A stretch of DNA of 64,000 bases from Sphingomonas faeni. Lineage in GTDB: Bacteria > Pseudomonadota > Alphaproteobacteria > Sphingomonadales > Sphingomonadaceae. The notes under the pieces are model-generated. The model saw nothing but the letters and a program-made list of their open reading frames with translations, was not told where the DNA came from and did not search any database. Numbering within the stretch: the stretch's first letter is position 1; the number at the start of each line of letters is the position of its first letter. The stretch lies in the NCBI RefSeq assembly GCF_030817315.1, contig NZ_JAUSZF010000001.1, positions 1,782,501 to 1,846,500 on the forward strand, written 5' to 3'. Shown one piece after another: positions 15,907 through 24,545 of the stretch. Both the position numbers and the translations under genes were made by a program.

Positions 15907-17480
15907 CGAGCGACATCCTGATCGTCGGCTCGGGCGCTGCAGGGCTGACCGCGGCGCTCAACCTCGCCGACCGCTTCAAGGTCACGGTGCTAGCGAAGGG
16001 CGCGCTCAACGAAGGCTCGACCGCCTGGGCGCAGGGCGGGATCGCCGCCGTTCTCGAACCCGGCGACACGTTCGAGAACCATGTCGAGGACACGATGGTC
16101 GCCGGTGCCGGTCTCAACGACCGCGCGGTCGTCGAGATGGTTGTCGAGGGCGCCCCCGCCGCGATCGAGCGCCTGACACATCTGGGCGTGCCCTTCGAGA
16201 CCGAAGGCAACGCGCTGCACCTGACCCGCGAAGGTGGCCACAGTCATCGCCGCATTGTCCACGTCGCCGACGCGACCGGCTGGGCTGTACAGGAAGCGTT
16301 GCAGAAGGCCGCGGAAGCGCACCCGAATATCACGCTGGTTCCCGACCAGATCGCGATCGACCTCGCCACCGGCCGTCACGAGGAACGCTATTCGGGTGCC
16401 GGCAACGTCTGGGGGGTCTACGCGGTCGACCGCAAGACCGAGCGCGTGGCCCTCTACACCGCGCGAGCGACGATCCTCGCGACCGGCGGCGCCGGCCGCA
16501 CCTATCTGTTCTCGACCGCACCGCGCGGCGCGACCGGTGACGGCATCGCGATGGCGTGGCGCGCCGGCGCCCGGGTCTCCAACATGGAGATGATGCAGTT
16601 CCACCCGACCTGCCTCTACAATCTCGAGGTCAAGAATTTCCTGATCACAGAGGCGGTGCGCGGAGAAGGCGGGCGATTGATCAACCCATCGACCGGCAAG
16701 CGCTTCATGACCTATTACGACCCCGCTCGTATGGAGCTCGCGCCGCGCGATATCGTCGCGCGCGCGATCGATGCCGAGATCAAGCGCTACGGCCTCGATT
16801 ACGTCCATCTCGACATCAGCCACATGCCCGCCGAGTTCATCCGCCACCACTTCCCGAACATCCACGAAAAGCTGCTGACGGTCGGCATCGACATGACGAC
16901 CCAGCCGATTCCAGTCGTCCCCGCGCAGCATTACACGTGCGGCGGCATCGTCATCGACGAACACGGCAAGACCGACCTCCCCGGCCTGTACGCGGCGGGC
17001 GAGTGCACCGAATCCGGCCTGCACGGCGCCAACCGCCTCGCGTCCAACTCGCTGCTCGAATGCTTCGTGTTCGGCGAAGCGGCGGCGGACAACATCGCCG
17101 CGAACTGGGACAAGCTTCCCCCGCCCCCGCCAATCCGCCCCTGGGACGAAAGTCGTGTCACCGATTCGGACGAAGAGGTCGTGATCAAACAGACCTGGAC
17201 CGAAATCCGACGCTTCATGTGGAATTACGTCGGCATCGTCCGCACCACCAAGCGGCTCGAACGCGCCAAGCACCGCATCGAATTGCTTAACGACGAAGTC
17301 GCGGAATATTACCAGCATTTCCGCGTCACGCCCGACCTGATCGAGCTCCGCAACCTGCTCCAGACCGCCGAGCTGATCGTCCGGTCCGCGTTGCACCGGC
17401 ATGAAAGCCGCGGGCTGCATTTCACGCTCGATTATCCCGATACGCTGCCCGACGCGGTCGATACGGTTCTCGTTCCCTGA
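15903..17480 (+). CDS. nadB: L-aspartate oxidase
   Basis: A 525-aa flavoprotein oxidising L-aspartate to iminoaspartate, the first step of de novo NAD synthesis. The FAD dinucleotide motif is ILIVGSGAAGLTAAL (5-19). NadB-specific motifs are EGSTAWAQGGIAAVL (about 37-51), HSHRRIVHVADATG, the HYTCGGIVID string and HGANRLASNSLLECFVFG, which separate it from succinate dehydrogenase A. nadA and nadC are not adjacent. Its ATG overlaps the ABC ATPase stop, so the two genes are coupled, an unusual pairing. Confidence 0.95.
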   Translation: MTSDILIVGSGAAGLTAALNLADRFKVTVLAKGALNEGSTAWAQGGIAAVLEPGDTFENHVEDTMVAGAGLNDRAVVEMVVEGAPAAIERLTHLGVPFETEGNALHLTREGGHSHRRIVHVADATGWAVQEALQKAAEAHPNITLVPDQIAIDLATGRHEERYSGAGNVWGVYAVDRKTERVALYTARATILATGGAGRTYLFSTAPRGATGDGIAMAWRAGARVSNMEMMQFHPTCLYNLEVKNFLITEAVRGEGGRLINPSTGKRFMTYYDPARMELAPRDIVARAIDAEIKRYGLDYVHLDISHMPAEFIRHHFPNIHEKLLTVGIDMTTQPIPVVPAQHYTCGGIVIDEHGKTDLPGLYAAGECTESGLHGANRLASNSLLECFVFGEAAADNIAANWDKLPPPPPIRPWDESRVTDSDEEVVIKQTWTEIRRFMWNYVGIVRTTKRLERAKHRIELLNDEVAEYYQHFRVTPDLIELRNLLQTAELIVRSALHRHESRGLHFTLDYPDTLPDAVDTVLVP

Positions 17481-17597
17481 AGCCACCGCGACTCGGCGCA
17501 CCCTCGGCGCGCTTCGTCGCAGCAGGCCGCGCATGCTGTTTCGCCGGGCCGATCAACGGATAAGGGTCGGTGCTCCAGTGCAGGGCATCAATCCATC

Positions 17598-18710
17598 ATG
17601 ACATCGGCGAGTGCGTTCAAGCGTCTTCTGGCAACTACGCTGTTCGGCGTGGTGCTTGCCGGCTGCGGATCGGCGTCGCGACCGAGCCCGCCTGCGGTCG
17701 CGCCGATGCACCAGGCCGAGGGTTTCCTCTCGATCCCGGTACCGCCGCCGTTACCGCGGACGCCTCGACCTGCACCAGCCAGCCTGGTCAACGCGATCTC
17801 CGAATTGCAGAGCGGGTTCCAGGGCAAGGCTGGGATTGCGGTGCGCGCGGTCGACGATGGCTGGACGGTCGAGGCCGGTGGGCGTCAGTTGCTTCCGCAA
17901 CAGTCGGTCAGCAAGCTCTGGGTCGCGCTTACGGTGATGGACCTGCGCGATCAGGGCAAGATCCGCCTAGACGAACCGATCGTCGTGCGTCCTCAGGATC
18001 TGACGCTGTTTCATCAGCCGATCGCGATGCTGGTCAAGGGCGACGGGTATCGCACTACCATAGGTGAATTGCTGACCCGCGCGCTGACGCATAGCGACAA
18101 TACCGCGAACGACCGGCTGCTAACGCGCGTCGGCGGGCCGTCCGCGGTACGGTCGATGATCACGCGCAAGCAGTTGGGCGCGATCCGGTTCGGCCCTGGC
18201 GAGCGGATGTTGCAGAGCGGCACGGCGGGGCTGGTCTGGCAGCCGTCCTATGCCGTCAATGGCGGATTCATGACGGCCCGCAATCGACTGTCGCCGGCCG
18301 TGCGCGAGGCTGCTCTGAACGCGTATGTTCGCAATCCGCCCGACGGCGCGGCGCCGATCGCGATCGCCGACGCAATTTCGCGGCTGGCGAAGGGCGATCT
18401 CTTGTCGGAAACCTCGACCAAGATCCTGCTCGATACGATGGGCCGTTCGGTCACCGGCCGCGCCCGCCTGCGCGCCTCGCTTCCCGGCGGCTGGCAGATC
18501 GCGCACAAGACCGGCACCGGCCAGGACCTCGGCCGCCGCAACGCCGGCTTCAACGACGTGGGCCTCCTCACCGCACCGGACGGTCGCCGCTACGCGATCG
18601 CGGTGATGATCGGGGATACCATCCGCCCCATGCCCGAACGCCAGCGGCTGATCCAGGCAGCAGCGGCGGCGGTCGCGAACTACGCGGGCAAAACGCGGCC
18701 GATAAGCTGA
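17598..18710 (+). CDS. Class A beta-lactamase-like serine hydrolase, predicted lipoprotein
   Basis: A 370-aa serine hydrolase of the class A beta-lactamase fold. A lipobox LAGC (cleavage before C23) predicts a lipid-anchored periplasmic protein with a Pro-rich tether (about 28-60). Active-site motifs are SVSK (S103, K106), SDN (166-168), a candidate omega-loop EAALN matching ExxLN (E237, N241) and KTG (304-306). About 70 residues separate SDN from the candidate ExxLN, against roughly 35 in classical enzymes, so an insertion lies between. It could hydrolyse beta-lactams or be a peptidoglycan hydrolase or esterase. No ampR-like regulator is nearby. Confidence 0.82.
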   Translation: MTSASAFKRLLATTLFGVVLAGCGSASRPSPPAVAPMHQAEGFLSIPVPPPLPRTPRPAPASLVNAISELQSGFQGKAGIAVRAVDDGWTVEAGGRQLLPQQSVSKLWVALTVMDLRDQGKIRLDEPIVVRPQDLTLFHQPIAMLVKGDGYRTTIGELLTRALTHSDNTANDRLLTRVGGPSAVRSMITRKQLGAIRFGPGERMLQSGTAGLVWQPSYAVNGGFMTARNRLSPAVREAALNAYVRNPPDGAAPIAIADAISRLAKGDLLSETSTKILLDTMGRSVTGRARLRASLPGGWQIAHKTGTGQDLGRRNAGFNDVGLLTAPDGRRYAIAVMIGDTIRPMPERQRLIQAAAAAVANYAGKTRPIS

Positions 18711-18720
18711 GATCCGTTCC

Positions 18721-18840
18721 TGCTGCCCTCCCTGACAGGGAGGGGTTGGGGGTGGGTCGGCCAGTTTGATCCACCGCCGTCTGAAATATGCGGAAGCCGA
18801 CCCACCCCCTGCCCCTCCCTGTCAGGGAGGGGTGAGAAGA
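18721..18840. repeat. Family A paired palindromic repeat
   Basis: CCCTCCCTGACAGGGAGGGG, tail TTGGGGGTGGGTCGGCC, about 35 bp of variable sequence, then GCCGACCCACCCCC and CCCCTCCCTGTCAGGGAGGG. It is the best-preserved copy in the window. It lies between two convergent genes, where it could end transcription from both sides. Confidence 0.85.
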
Positions 18841-18845
18841 CGCCC

Positions 18846-20090
18846 TCAGTCGAACCCATTCGCTAGAAACCGCTCCGCCACCGCGCAGTGCATCGCGATA
18901 CCGTGCGCCATCACGCGCTCGTCGATCGTCATCTTCGTATTGTGGAGCGGCGGATTGGTTCGCGGATCGCTGCCCTCGGGCGCCGCGCCGATAAACGCCA
19001 TCGCACCCGGCAGCTTCTGAAGCACGTACGAGAAGTCCTCCGCGCCCATCATCGGCGGCATCACCTGATAGGCACCCTCGCCGCCGATCGCGGTCGCGCA
19101 CGCCTTCATCAGGTCGGTGGCACGCTCGTCGTTGACCGTCACCGGATAGCCCTCCTCGATCGTCGGCGTCCCGACCGCGCCATGCGCGGCGGCGATGCCC
19201 TCGACCATGCGAATGAACGCCGCACGGACTTGCTCCCGCGTGCGCTCCGAAAGCGTCCGCATCGTGCCGAGCATCTCGACGGTCGACGGAATGACGTTGT
19301 GCACCGAACCTGCGTGGAGCTTCGTGATCGACAGCACCGCAGGGTCGGTCACCGCCACCTGCCGAGCGACATAGGTCTGCAAGGCGGTAACGATCTCGCA
19401 GGCGATCGGCAGCGGATCGAGGCAGTCGTGCGGCATTGCGGCGTGGCCGCCGCGCCCGGTGATCGTCGCCCGCAACGTGTCGGTCGAAGCCATCAGCGTG
19501 CCCGCACGGCTGACGACATGACCCATCGGCATGTTGGGCGAGATGTGAAGCGCGAACCCAGCCTCGGGCAGCGGCGAGTCGAGCAGGCCGTCGGCGATCA
19601 TGTGGCGCGCGCCGTGATGCCCCTCCTCGCCGGGCTGGAACATGAAGACGACCGTGCCGGGCAGTTCGTCGCGGCGCGCACACAGTGCCTTGGCCGCGCC
19701 GACCAGCATCGCCGTGTGCGAGTCATGACCGCAGGCGTGCATCGCGCCGTCGATTTTGGACGCGAACGGCAAGCCGGTTTCCTCCTGCATCGGAAGCGCG
19801 TCCATGTCGCCGCGCAACAATACCGTGCGCCCGTTACCCCCAGCAGTGCCGCCGCGCCCGCCACGCAGGATCGCGACGAAGCCGGTGGTGGAGGTGCCTT
19901 CGCGGATCTCCAGCGGAAGGCCGGCGAGGGCGGCTTTCACCTTGTCGGAGGTGCGGGGGCAGTGGAGACCGACTTCGGGATCGGCGTGGATCGCGCGGCG
20001 GAGCGTGATCGCGTCGTCAAGACTGTCTTCGCCGACGGCAGTCCAGTCGGTCGGGGCCCAGTCGGTGGTGGATTCGAAATCGAGGGACAT
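18846..20090 (-). CDS. M20 family amidohydrolase/peptidase
   Basis: A 414-aa M20D metallohydrolase of the hippurate hydrolase / N-acyl-amino-acid amidohydrolase type. Family motifs are LRRAIHADPEVGL (near 30), RGDMDALPMQEE (about 93-104), MHACGHDSHTAMLVGAA (about 113-129), FQPGEEGHHGARHMI (about 153-167) and the dimerisation strand GRGGHAAMPHDCLDPL. The C-terminal PPMMGAEDFSYVLQKLPGA supplies the last metal ligands. Members remove acyl groups from amino acids or act on indole-acetyl conjugates; the substrate here is unknown. An N-terminal extension of about 25 residues (MSLDFESTTDWAPTDW) precedes the conserved region. Confidence 0.9.
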   Translation of the reverse strand: MSLDFESTTDWAPTDWTAVGEDSLDDAITLRRAIHADPEVGLHCPRTSDKVKAALAGLPLEIREGTSTTGFVAILRGGRGGTAGGNGRTVLLRGDMDALPMQEETGLPFASKIDGAMHACGHDSHTAMLVGAAKALCARRDELPGTVVFMFQPGEEGHHGARHMIADGLLDSPLPEAGFALHISPNMPMGHVVSRAGTLMASTDTLRATITGRGGHAAMPHDCLDPLPIACEIVTALQTYVARQVAVTDPAVLSITKLHAGSVHNVIPSTVEMLGTMRTLSERTREQVRAAFIRMVEGIAAAHGAVGTPTIEEGYPVTVNDERATDLMKACATAIGGEGAYQVMPPMMGAEDFSYVLQKLPGAMAFIGAAPEGSDPRTNPPLHNTKMTIDERVMAHGIAMHCAVAERFLANGFD

Positions 20091-20115
20091 GAGGAACTCC
20101 TGTCTAGCATTTGAG

Positions 20116-20222
20116 CCCCACCCCGGCGGAGGCCGGGGCCCAGTTGGGGAACAGAGGTAACGTGGGATGACGCTCCGTTACATCGACCTTGCCAACTGGG
20201 CCCCGGCCTCCGCCGGGGTGGT
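20116..20222. repeat. Family B palindromic repeat
   Basis: ACCCCGGCGGAGGCCGGGGC then CCAGTTGG, a variable middle containing GATGACGCTCCGTTACATCG, then CCAACTGGGCC and CCGGCCTCCGCCGGGGTGG. It begins about 25 bp upstream of the M20 gene start and lies between two minus-strand genes. Confidence 0.82.
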
Positions 20223-20263
20223 GTTTGTGTAGAGGGCAGCTCGCCCCCGATCATGGAGGCAGT

Positions 20264-21907
20264 CTAACCCCGGAAGAGGCCGCCTAAAACCCCGCGCAGG
20301 ACTGTGCCCACCAAGCCACCGCTCGACGACGACCGCCGCGCCTTAGTGCCGAACACCTGCTTGCCGATCTCGTTCGCCACCTGCCGGCCGATCGACGAGC
20401 TGGCGGCGCGTGTCGCTGACGATGCCATCTTGGTCCAGGGCGAGTTCGCCGCCTCGCGGTCGGCTTCACGCTGTTGGCGATCCGCCTCGCGCCGATCCGC
20501 AACCCGAGCGCGTTCCGCCTCTTTCGCCGCCTTCGCATCAGCCTTAGCCTGCGCCGCCGCAACCTTCTCCGCCTCGGTCGTCGCCTTCGCCTCGGCCGCA
20601 GCCGCGCTAGCTTCCTGCGTCTTAGCCGCGAGCAACTCCTCCGCCGACTCGCGATCGACCAGCGTGTCGTATTTCGCGCCGATCGCATCGGTCTCGATCA
20701 TCACCTTCCGCTCGGCCGACGTGATCGGCCCCACGCGCGAGGCTGGCGGCTTGATCAGCGTGCGCTCGACCGGGGTCGGTGCGCCGTCCGCCTGAAGCAG
20801 CGACACCAGCGCCTCGCCCACCTTAAGCTCGGTGATGATCGTCGCAACGTCGACGCCGGGGTTCGCGCGAAACGTCTCCGCCGCAGATCGCACCGCCGCC
20901 TGATCACGCGGCGTGAACGCACGCAGCGCATGCTGGACGCGGTTGCCGAGCTGCCCCGCCACCGTGTCGGGAACGTCGATCGGGTTCTGCGTGATGAAAT
21001 ACACACCCACCCCCTTCGAGCGGATCAGGCGGACGACCTGTTCGATCTTCTCCAGCAGCGCTTTCGGCGCCTCGTCGAACAGCAGATGCGCCTCGTCGAA
21101 AAAGAAGCACAGCACCGGCTTGTCGAGATCGCCGACCTCGGGGAGATGCTCGAACAGCTCGCTCATCAGCCACAGCAGGAACGTCGCATACAGCTTCGGC
21201 AAGGCCATCAACCTGTCGGCGGCGAGGATGTTGACGATCCCCCGTCCCTTATCATCCACGCCGATGAAATCGTTCATCTCCAGCGCGGGCTCGCCGAAGA
21301 AATTCTCCGCGCCCTGCGTGCGCAACTGGAGCAGCGAGCGCTGGATCGCACCGATCGACTGCTTCGAGACGTTGCCGTACGTCACCGTCAGCTCGTCCGC
21401 CCGCCCCGCGCACTCGGTCAGCATCGCCTGGAGATCGTCGAGATCGATCAGCAGCAGCCCTTCCTTGTCGGCCACGTGGAAGGCGATCGTCAGCACGCCC
21501 TCCTGTACCTCGTTCAGGTCCATCAGCCGCGCCAGCAGCAGGGGCCCCATTTCGCTGATCGTGGTGCGGATGGGATGGCCCTGCTCCCCGAACAGGTCCC
21601 AGAACTGCACGGGGTTGTCGGCATAGGCCCAGCTGTCGTCACCGATCGCCTTGGCCCGCTCGGCAAACGTCGCATGCGTCTTCGCGGTCGGCGAGCCGGC
21701 CATTGCGAGCCCCGACAGGTCGCCCTTCACGTCGGCGACGAAGCACGGCACGCCGTTCGCGGAGAAGCCCTCGATGATCCCCTGCAACGTCACCGTCTTG
21801 CCGGTACCGGTCGCGCCCGCGATCAGGCCGTGGCGGTTGGCGCGCTTCAGTTCGAGCGTCTGCGGCGTGCCGTCCACGCTCGCGCCGATGAAGATGCCGT
21901 CGCTCAT
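20264..21907 (-). CDS. HerA-like ATPase (DUF853/helicase HerA-like)
   Basis: A 547-aa protein of the DUF853 'helicase HerA-like' family. Walker A is AGATGTGKTVTLQ (about 31-43) and Walker B is VLCFFFDEAHLLFDEAP (about 246-262), with GVGVYFITQNPIDVPDTV after it, typical of the FtsK/HerA superfamily. The region about 410-480 is a long Ala/Lys/Glu coiled coil, and the C-terminus ends with a Ser-rich patch and a Gly/Leu tail. The family is widespread and poorly characterised; a role in DNA translocation or repair is inferred from the fold only. No nuclease partner such as NurA is beside it. Confidence 0.85.
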   Translation of the reverse strand: MSDGIFIGASVDGTPQTLELKRANRHGLIAGATGTGKTVTLQGIIEGFSANGVPCFVADVKGDLSGLAMAGSPTAKTHATFAERAKAIGDDSWAYADNPVQFWDLFGEQGHPIRTTISEMGPLLLARLMDLNEVQEGVLTIAFHVADKEGLLLIDLDDLQAMLTECAGRADELTVTYGNVSKQSIGAIQRSLLQLRTQGAENFFGEPALEMNDFIGVDDKGRGIVNILAADRLMALPKLYATFLLWLMSELFEHLPEVGDLDKPVLCFFFDEAHLLFDEAPKALLEKIEQVVRLIRSKGVGVYFITQNPIDVPDTVAGQLGNRVQHALRAFTPRDQAAVRSAAETFRANPGVDVATIITELKVGEALVSLLQADGAPTPVERTLIKPPASRVGPITSAERKVMIETDAIGAKYDTLVDRESAEELLAAKTQEASAAAAEAKATTEAEKVAAAQAKADAKAAKEAERARVADRREADRQQREADREAANSPWTKMASSATRAASSSIGRQVANEIGKQVFGTKARRSSSSGGLVGTVLRGVLGGLFRG

Positions 21908-21956
21908 GGTTCTCGTCCTCTGTATCCGGCGCCGACCCTAACCCCGCGCCCCGCAA

Positions 21957-21995
21957 AGAAAAAGGACCGCCGCTCGGGTGAGCGACGGTCCCTTT
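21957..21995 (-). terminator. Intrinsic terminator after the Do-type protease gene
   Basis: Read on the minus strand, AAAGGGACCGTCGCTC, loop ACCC, then GAGCGGCGGTCCTTTTTC: a GC-rich stem followed by a run of T. It starts about 24 bp after the protease stop, before the HerA-like gene. Confidence 0.85.
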
Positions 21996-22017
21996 GATCG
22001 ATCGTGTCGGTCGTGAA

Positions 22018-23577
22018 TTACTTGATCTTGACCGGCAGGAACTGCGCCGGGCCACGTCCGCGCTTGACCTGCAACAGGACCTGCGGGCGACCGGCAGACT
22101 TCGCGACATTGACCGCATTCTGAACGTCGACCGCAGTACGAACGGGCGTGCCGTTGACCGAGATGACGACGTCGCCACGCTTCAGCTTACCGAACGCATC
22201 GCTGGTCTGCGCGACCACGGCGATGACCACGCCCTGAGTGCTCGGCTCGACGCCGACCGCCTGGGCGATCGCCGGGGTCAGCGGCTGGACGCCGATCCCG
22301 AGCGCTGCGCCTGCCGTCGGTGCGGCCGGCGTTGCGGAATCATCACCGTCATCGCCGTCGTCGGTACCGAATCCCTGCGCATCGCCACCCAACGTCGCGG
22401 CGAGCTTGTCGGCGCTCGGACGCGGTACGACGACCACGTTCGCAACCACCGGCTTGCCGTTGCGCAGGATGTCGAGACGCGCCGTCTGACCGGGCTTCAC
22501 GTTCGAGACGAGGTAGGACAGCGACTGGTCGACGGTCACGACCTGGCCGTTGACCTTGGTAACGACGTCGCCAGCCCGCACGCCGGCCTTTGCCGCCGGG
22601 CCGCCGGCCGTCACGTCGTTGATCAGTTCGCCCTGGTTCTTGGCGATACCAAGTGCCGCGGCGGTATCTTCGTTGATCGTGCCGCCCGGCTGCAGCTGGA
22701 CGCCGATATAGCCCCGCTCGATCGTGCCACCCTTCATGAAGGTGGCGATAATCGGCTTGGCAACGGCCGCGGGGATCGCGAAGCCGATGCCGATATTGCC
22801 GCCCGACTGGCTGAAGATCTGCGAGTTCACGCCGATCACGTTGCCGTTCAGATCGAACATCGGTCCACCCGAATTGCCCTGATTGATCGATGCGTCGGTC
22901 TGGATGAAGCGGTCATACGCGCCGCCCTGGCCTGTGACGCGGTTGATCGCCGAGACGATGCCTGCGGTGACGGTGCCGCCGAGGCCGAACGGCTCGCCGA
23001 TCGCGACGACCCAGTCGCCGACGCGCGCGCCGTTCGAATCGCCGAACTTCACGAACGGCAGGTTCGCCGCATCGATCTTCAGCAATGCGAGATCGGATTC
23101 CTGATCCTTGCCGATGACCTTGGCGACATATTCCTTCTTGTCGCTGAGCGTCACCGTGATCGAATCCACCGTCGCGCCCTGCGCGCCCGGCGAGATCACG
23201 TGGTTGTTCGTAACGACATAGCCGTCCGGCGAAATCAGGAAGCCCGAGCCGAGCGAAGCGCCTTCGCGCTTCACCGGGGGGGCACCCGGCGCGCCGCCGC
23301 CACCCATGCCGCCGAACAGGTCGCCGAACGGCGTGCCCGCGAACGGATTGGCCTGCTGCTTCTGGACGATCGTCTGCTTGGTCGAGATGTTGACGACCGC
23401 GGGCTGGAGCCGCGCGACCATGTCGGCGAAGCTCATCGGCGCGCCGGGTTTCGGCGAGACGGCCTGGATCGCACCGGGTTCGTTCTGGGCGACCTGCGCG
23501 CCGCTCGGCTGGAGCGCGAGCGTCGCGGTCGCGCCGCCGAGGAGAAGAGCACTGGTAATGGCGTAGGCGTAACGCAC
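22018..23577 (-). CDS. Do-family periplasmic serine endopeptidase (DegP/DegQ/MucD type)
   Basis: A 519-aa trypsin-fold protease with two PDZ domains. A signal peptide (TSALLLGGATATLALQPSGAQ, about 8-28) directs it to the periplasm. Catalytic residues are H in YVVTNNHVISP (about 144-154), D in DQESDLALLKI, and S in QGNSGGPMFD (about 252-261). PDZ1 follows at about 295-390 and PDZ2 near the C-terminus. It degrades misfolded envelope proteins. hflC and hflK lie upstream on the same strand, a frequent alphaproteobacterial grouping of membrane and envelope quality control. An intrinsic terminator follows. Confidence 0.93.
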   Translation of the reverse strand: MRYAYAITSALLLGGATATLALQPSGAQVAQNEPGAIQAVSPKPGAPMSFADMVARLQPAVVNISTKQTIVQKQQANPFAGTPFGDLFGGMGGGGAPGAPPVKREGASLGSGFLISPDGYVVTNNHVISPGAQGATVDSITVTLSDKKEYVAKVIGKDQESDLALLKIDAANLPFVKFGDSNGARVGDWVVAIGEPFGLGGTVTAGIVSAINRVTGQGGAYDRFIQTDASINQGNSGGPMFDLNGNVIGVNSQIFSQSGGNIGIGFAIPAAVAKPIIATFMKGGTIERGYIGVQLQPGGTINEDTAAALGIAKNQGELINDVTAGGPAAKAGVRAGDVVTKVNGQVVTVDQSLSYLVSNVKPGQTARLDILRNGKPVVANVVVVPRPSADKLAATLGGDAQGFGTDDGDDGDDSATPAAPTAGAALGIGVQPLTPAIAQAVGVEPSTQGVVIAVVAQTSDAFGKLKRGDVVISVNGTPVRTAVDVQNAVNVAKSAGRPQVLLQVKRGRGPAQFLPVKIK

Positions 23578-23678
23578 TAGATGTTGTCCTCTCGTTTCAT
23601 CAATCGAAACAAATGCCTGTTAGGCACACCGTCCTGAATGATGCTTGAATATGAACGGCATTCAAAGGTTCCGCAGGC

Positions 23679-24545
23679 TCAACGCCCGCGGCCCTCAAAT
23701 TCCCTCAGATAACTGTTGTTCGGCGAAAGAATGATCGAAGTCGATCCTTCCGGAGCCGGACCGCCATCCGCGCCGAACGTGTGCCGATACGACTGCATCG
23801 CACGGTAGAAGTCGTAGAAATCGGCGTCCTTGCCGAAGCTCTCGGCATAGATCTTCGCCGAATCCGCATCGGCCTGCGCACGAACGATCTGCGCCTGCTT
23901 CTGCCCCTCGGCACGGATCGTGATCGCTTCCTGCTGGCGTGCGCTCGACATGCGCTTGAGCGCGCTCTCGAGCGGCAGGCCGACGGGCAGGTTCGCCTGC
24001 TTGATCCGAACGTCCACGATCTCGACGCCGTACTGGCTGGCGACGCGCTGAAGCCCCTTCTGGATGTTGTCCATCAGTTCGGACCGCTCGGGGCTCAGCA
24101 GTTCGACGAAGCGCCGCTTGCCGAGCTCGTTACGCAGCGCCGAGCCAAGGATCGGGCGAAGCTGATCGGGGATACGGTCCTCGCTGCCGACCGCATTCCG
24201 CATCTTCCGCGGATCGACGATCCGGTAGCGCGCATACGCATCGACTTCGAGACGGAGCTGATCGGTCGACAGCACCAACGTGTTGTCGAGTTCCAGATCC
24301 TGCACGCGCTTGTCGATCCAGACGATCCGGTCGACGAACGGGATGCGCGCGATCAGGCCGGCGCCGGTCTGGCCGAACGCGGTGTTGGGCTGCCAAGCGT
24401 TGACGGTACGGATCGGCTGGCCGAAGCGCAGGATCACCGCCTGCTTCGTCTCAGGCACGATCGAAAACGTCGCTGCAGCGAGGATCACCAGCAGCAGCGC
24501 GACGATCCCGGCGAAGATCGGGTTACGGAAACTCACGGCGTTCAC
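23679..24545 (-). CDS. hflC: Protease modulator HflC
   Basis: A 288-aa SPFH (stomatin/prohibitin) protein that forms the HflKC cage around the FtsH protease. One N-terminal membrane helix (IFAGIVALLLVILAAATFSIV, about 10-30) is followed by ETKQAVILRFGQPIR and the SPFH domain, with VEIVDVRIKQANLPVGL and a helical tail (RAQADADSAKIYAESFGKDADFYDFYRAMQSY) typical of HflC. Its ATG overlaps the hflK stop (ATGA), so the two are coupled. Confidence 0.95.
   Translation of the reverse strand: MNAVSFRNPIFAGIVALLLVILAAATFSIVPETKQAVILRFGQPIRTVNAWQPNTAFGQTGAGLIARIPFVDRIVWIDKRVQDLELDNTLVLSTDQLRLEVDAYARYRIVDPRKMRNAVGSEDRIPDQLRPILGSALRNELGKRRFVELLSPERSELMDNIQKGLQRVASQYGVEIVDVRIKQANLPVGLPLESALKRMSSARQQEAITIRAEGQKQAQIVRAQADADSAKIYAESFGKDADFYDFYRAMQSYRHTFGADGGPAPEGSTSIILSPNNSYLREFEGRGR

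Noticed and set aside
20474..23580. Two long plus-strand ORFs opposite the HerA-like and Do protease genes
   Set aside because: The minus strand carries complete Walker and protease motifs; the plus-strand translations are compositionally biased shadows.
23641..23680. EcfG-type promoter before the Do protease gene (GGAAC on the minus strand at 23672)
   Set aside because: A CGTT occurs only 10 bp downstream; at 16-17 bp the sequence is TATT/ATTC, so spacing does not fit.
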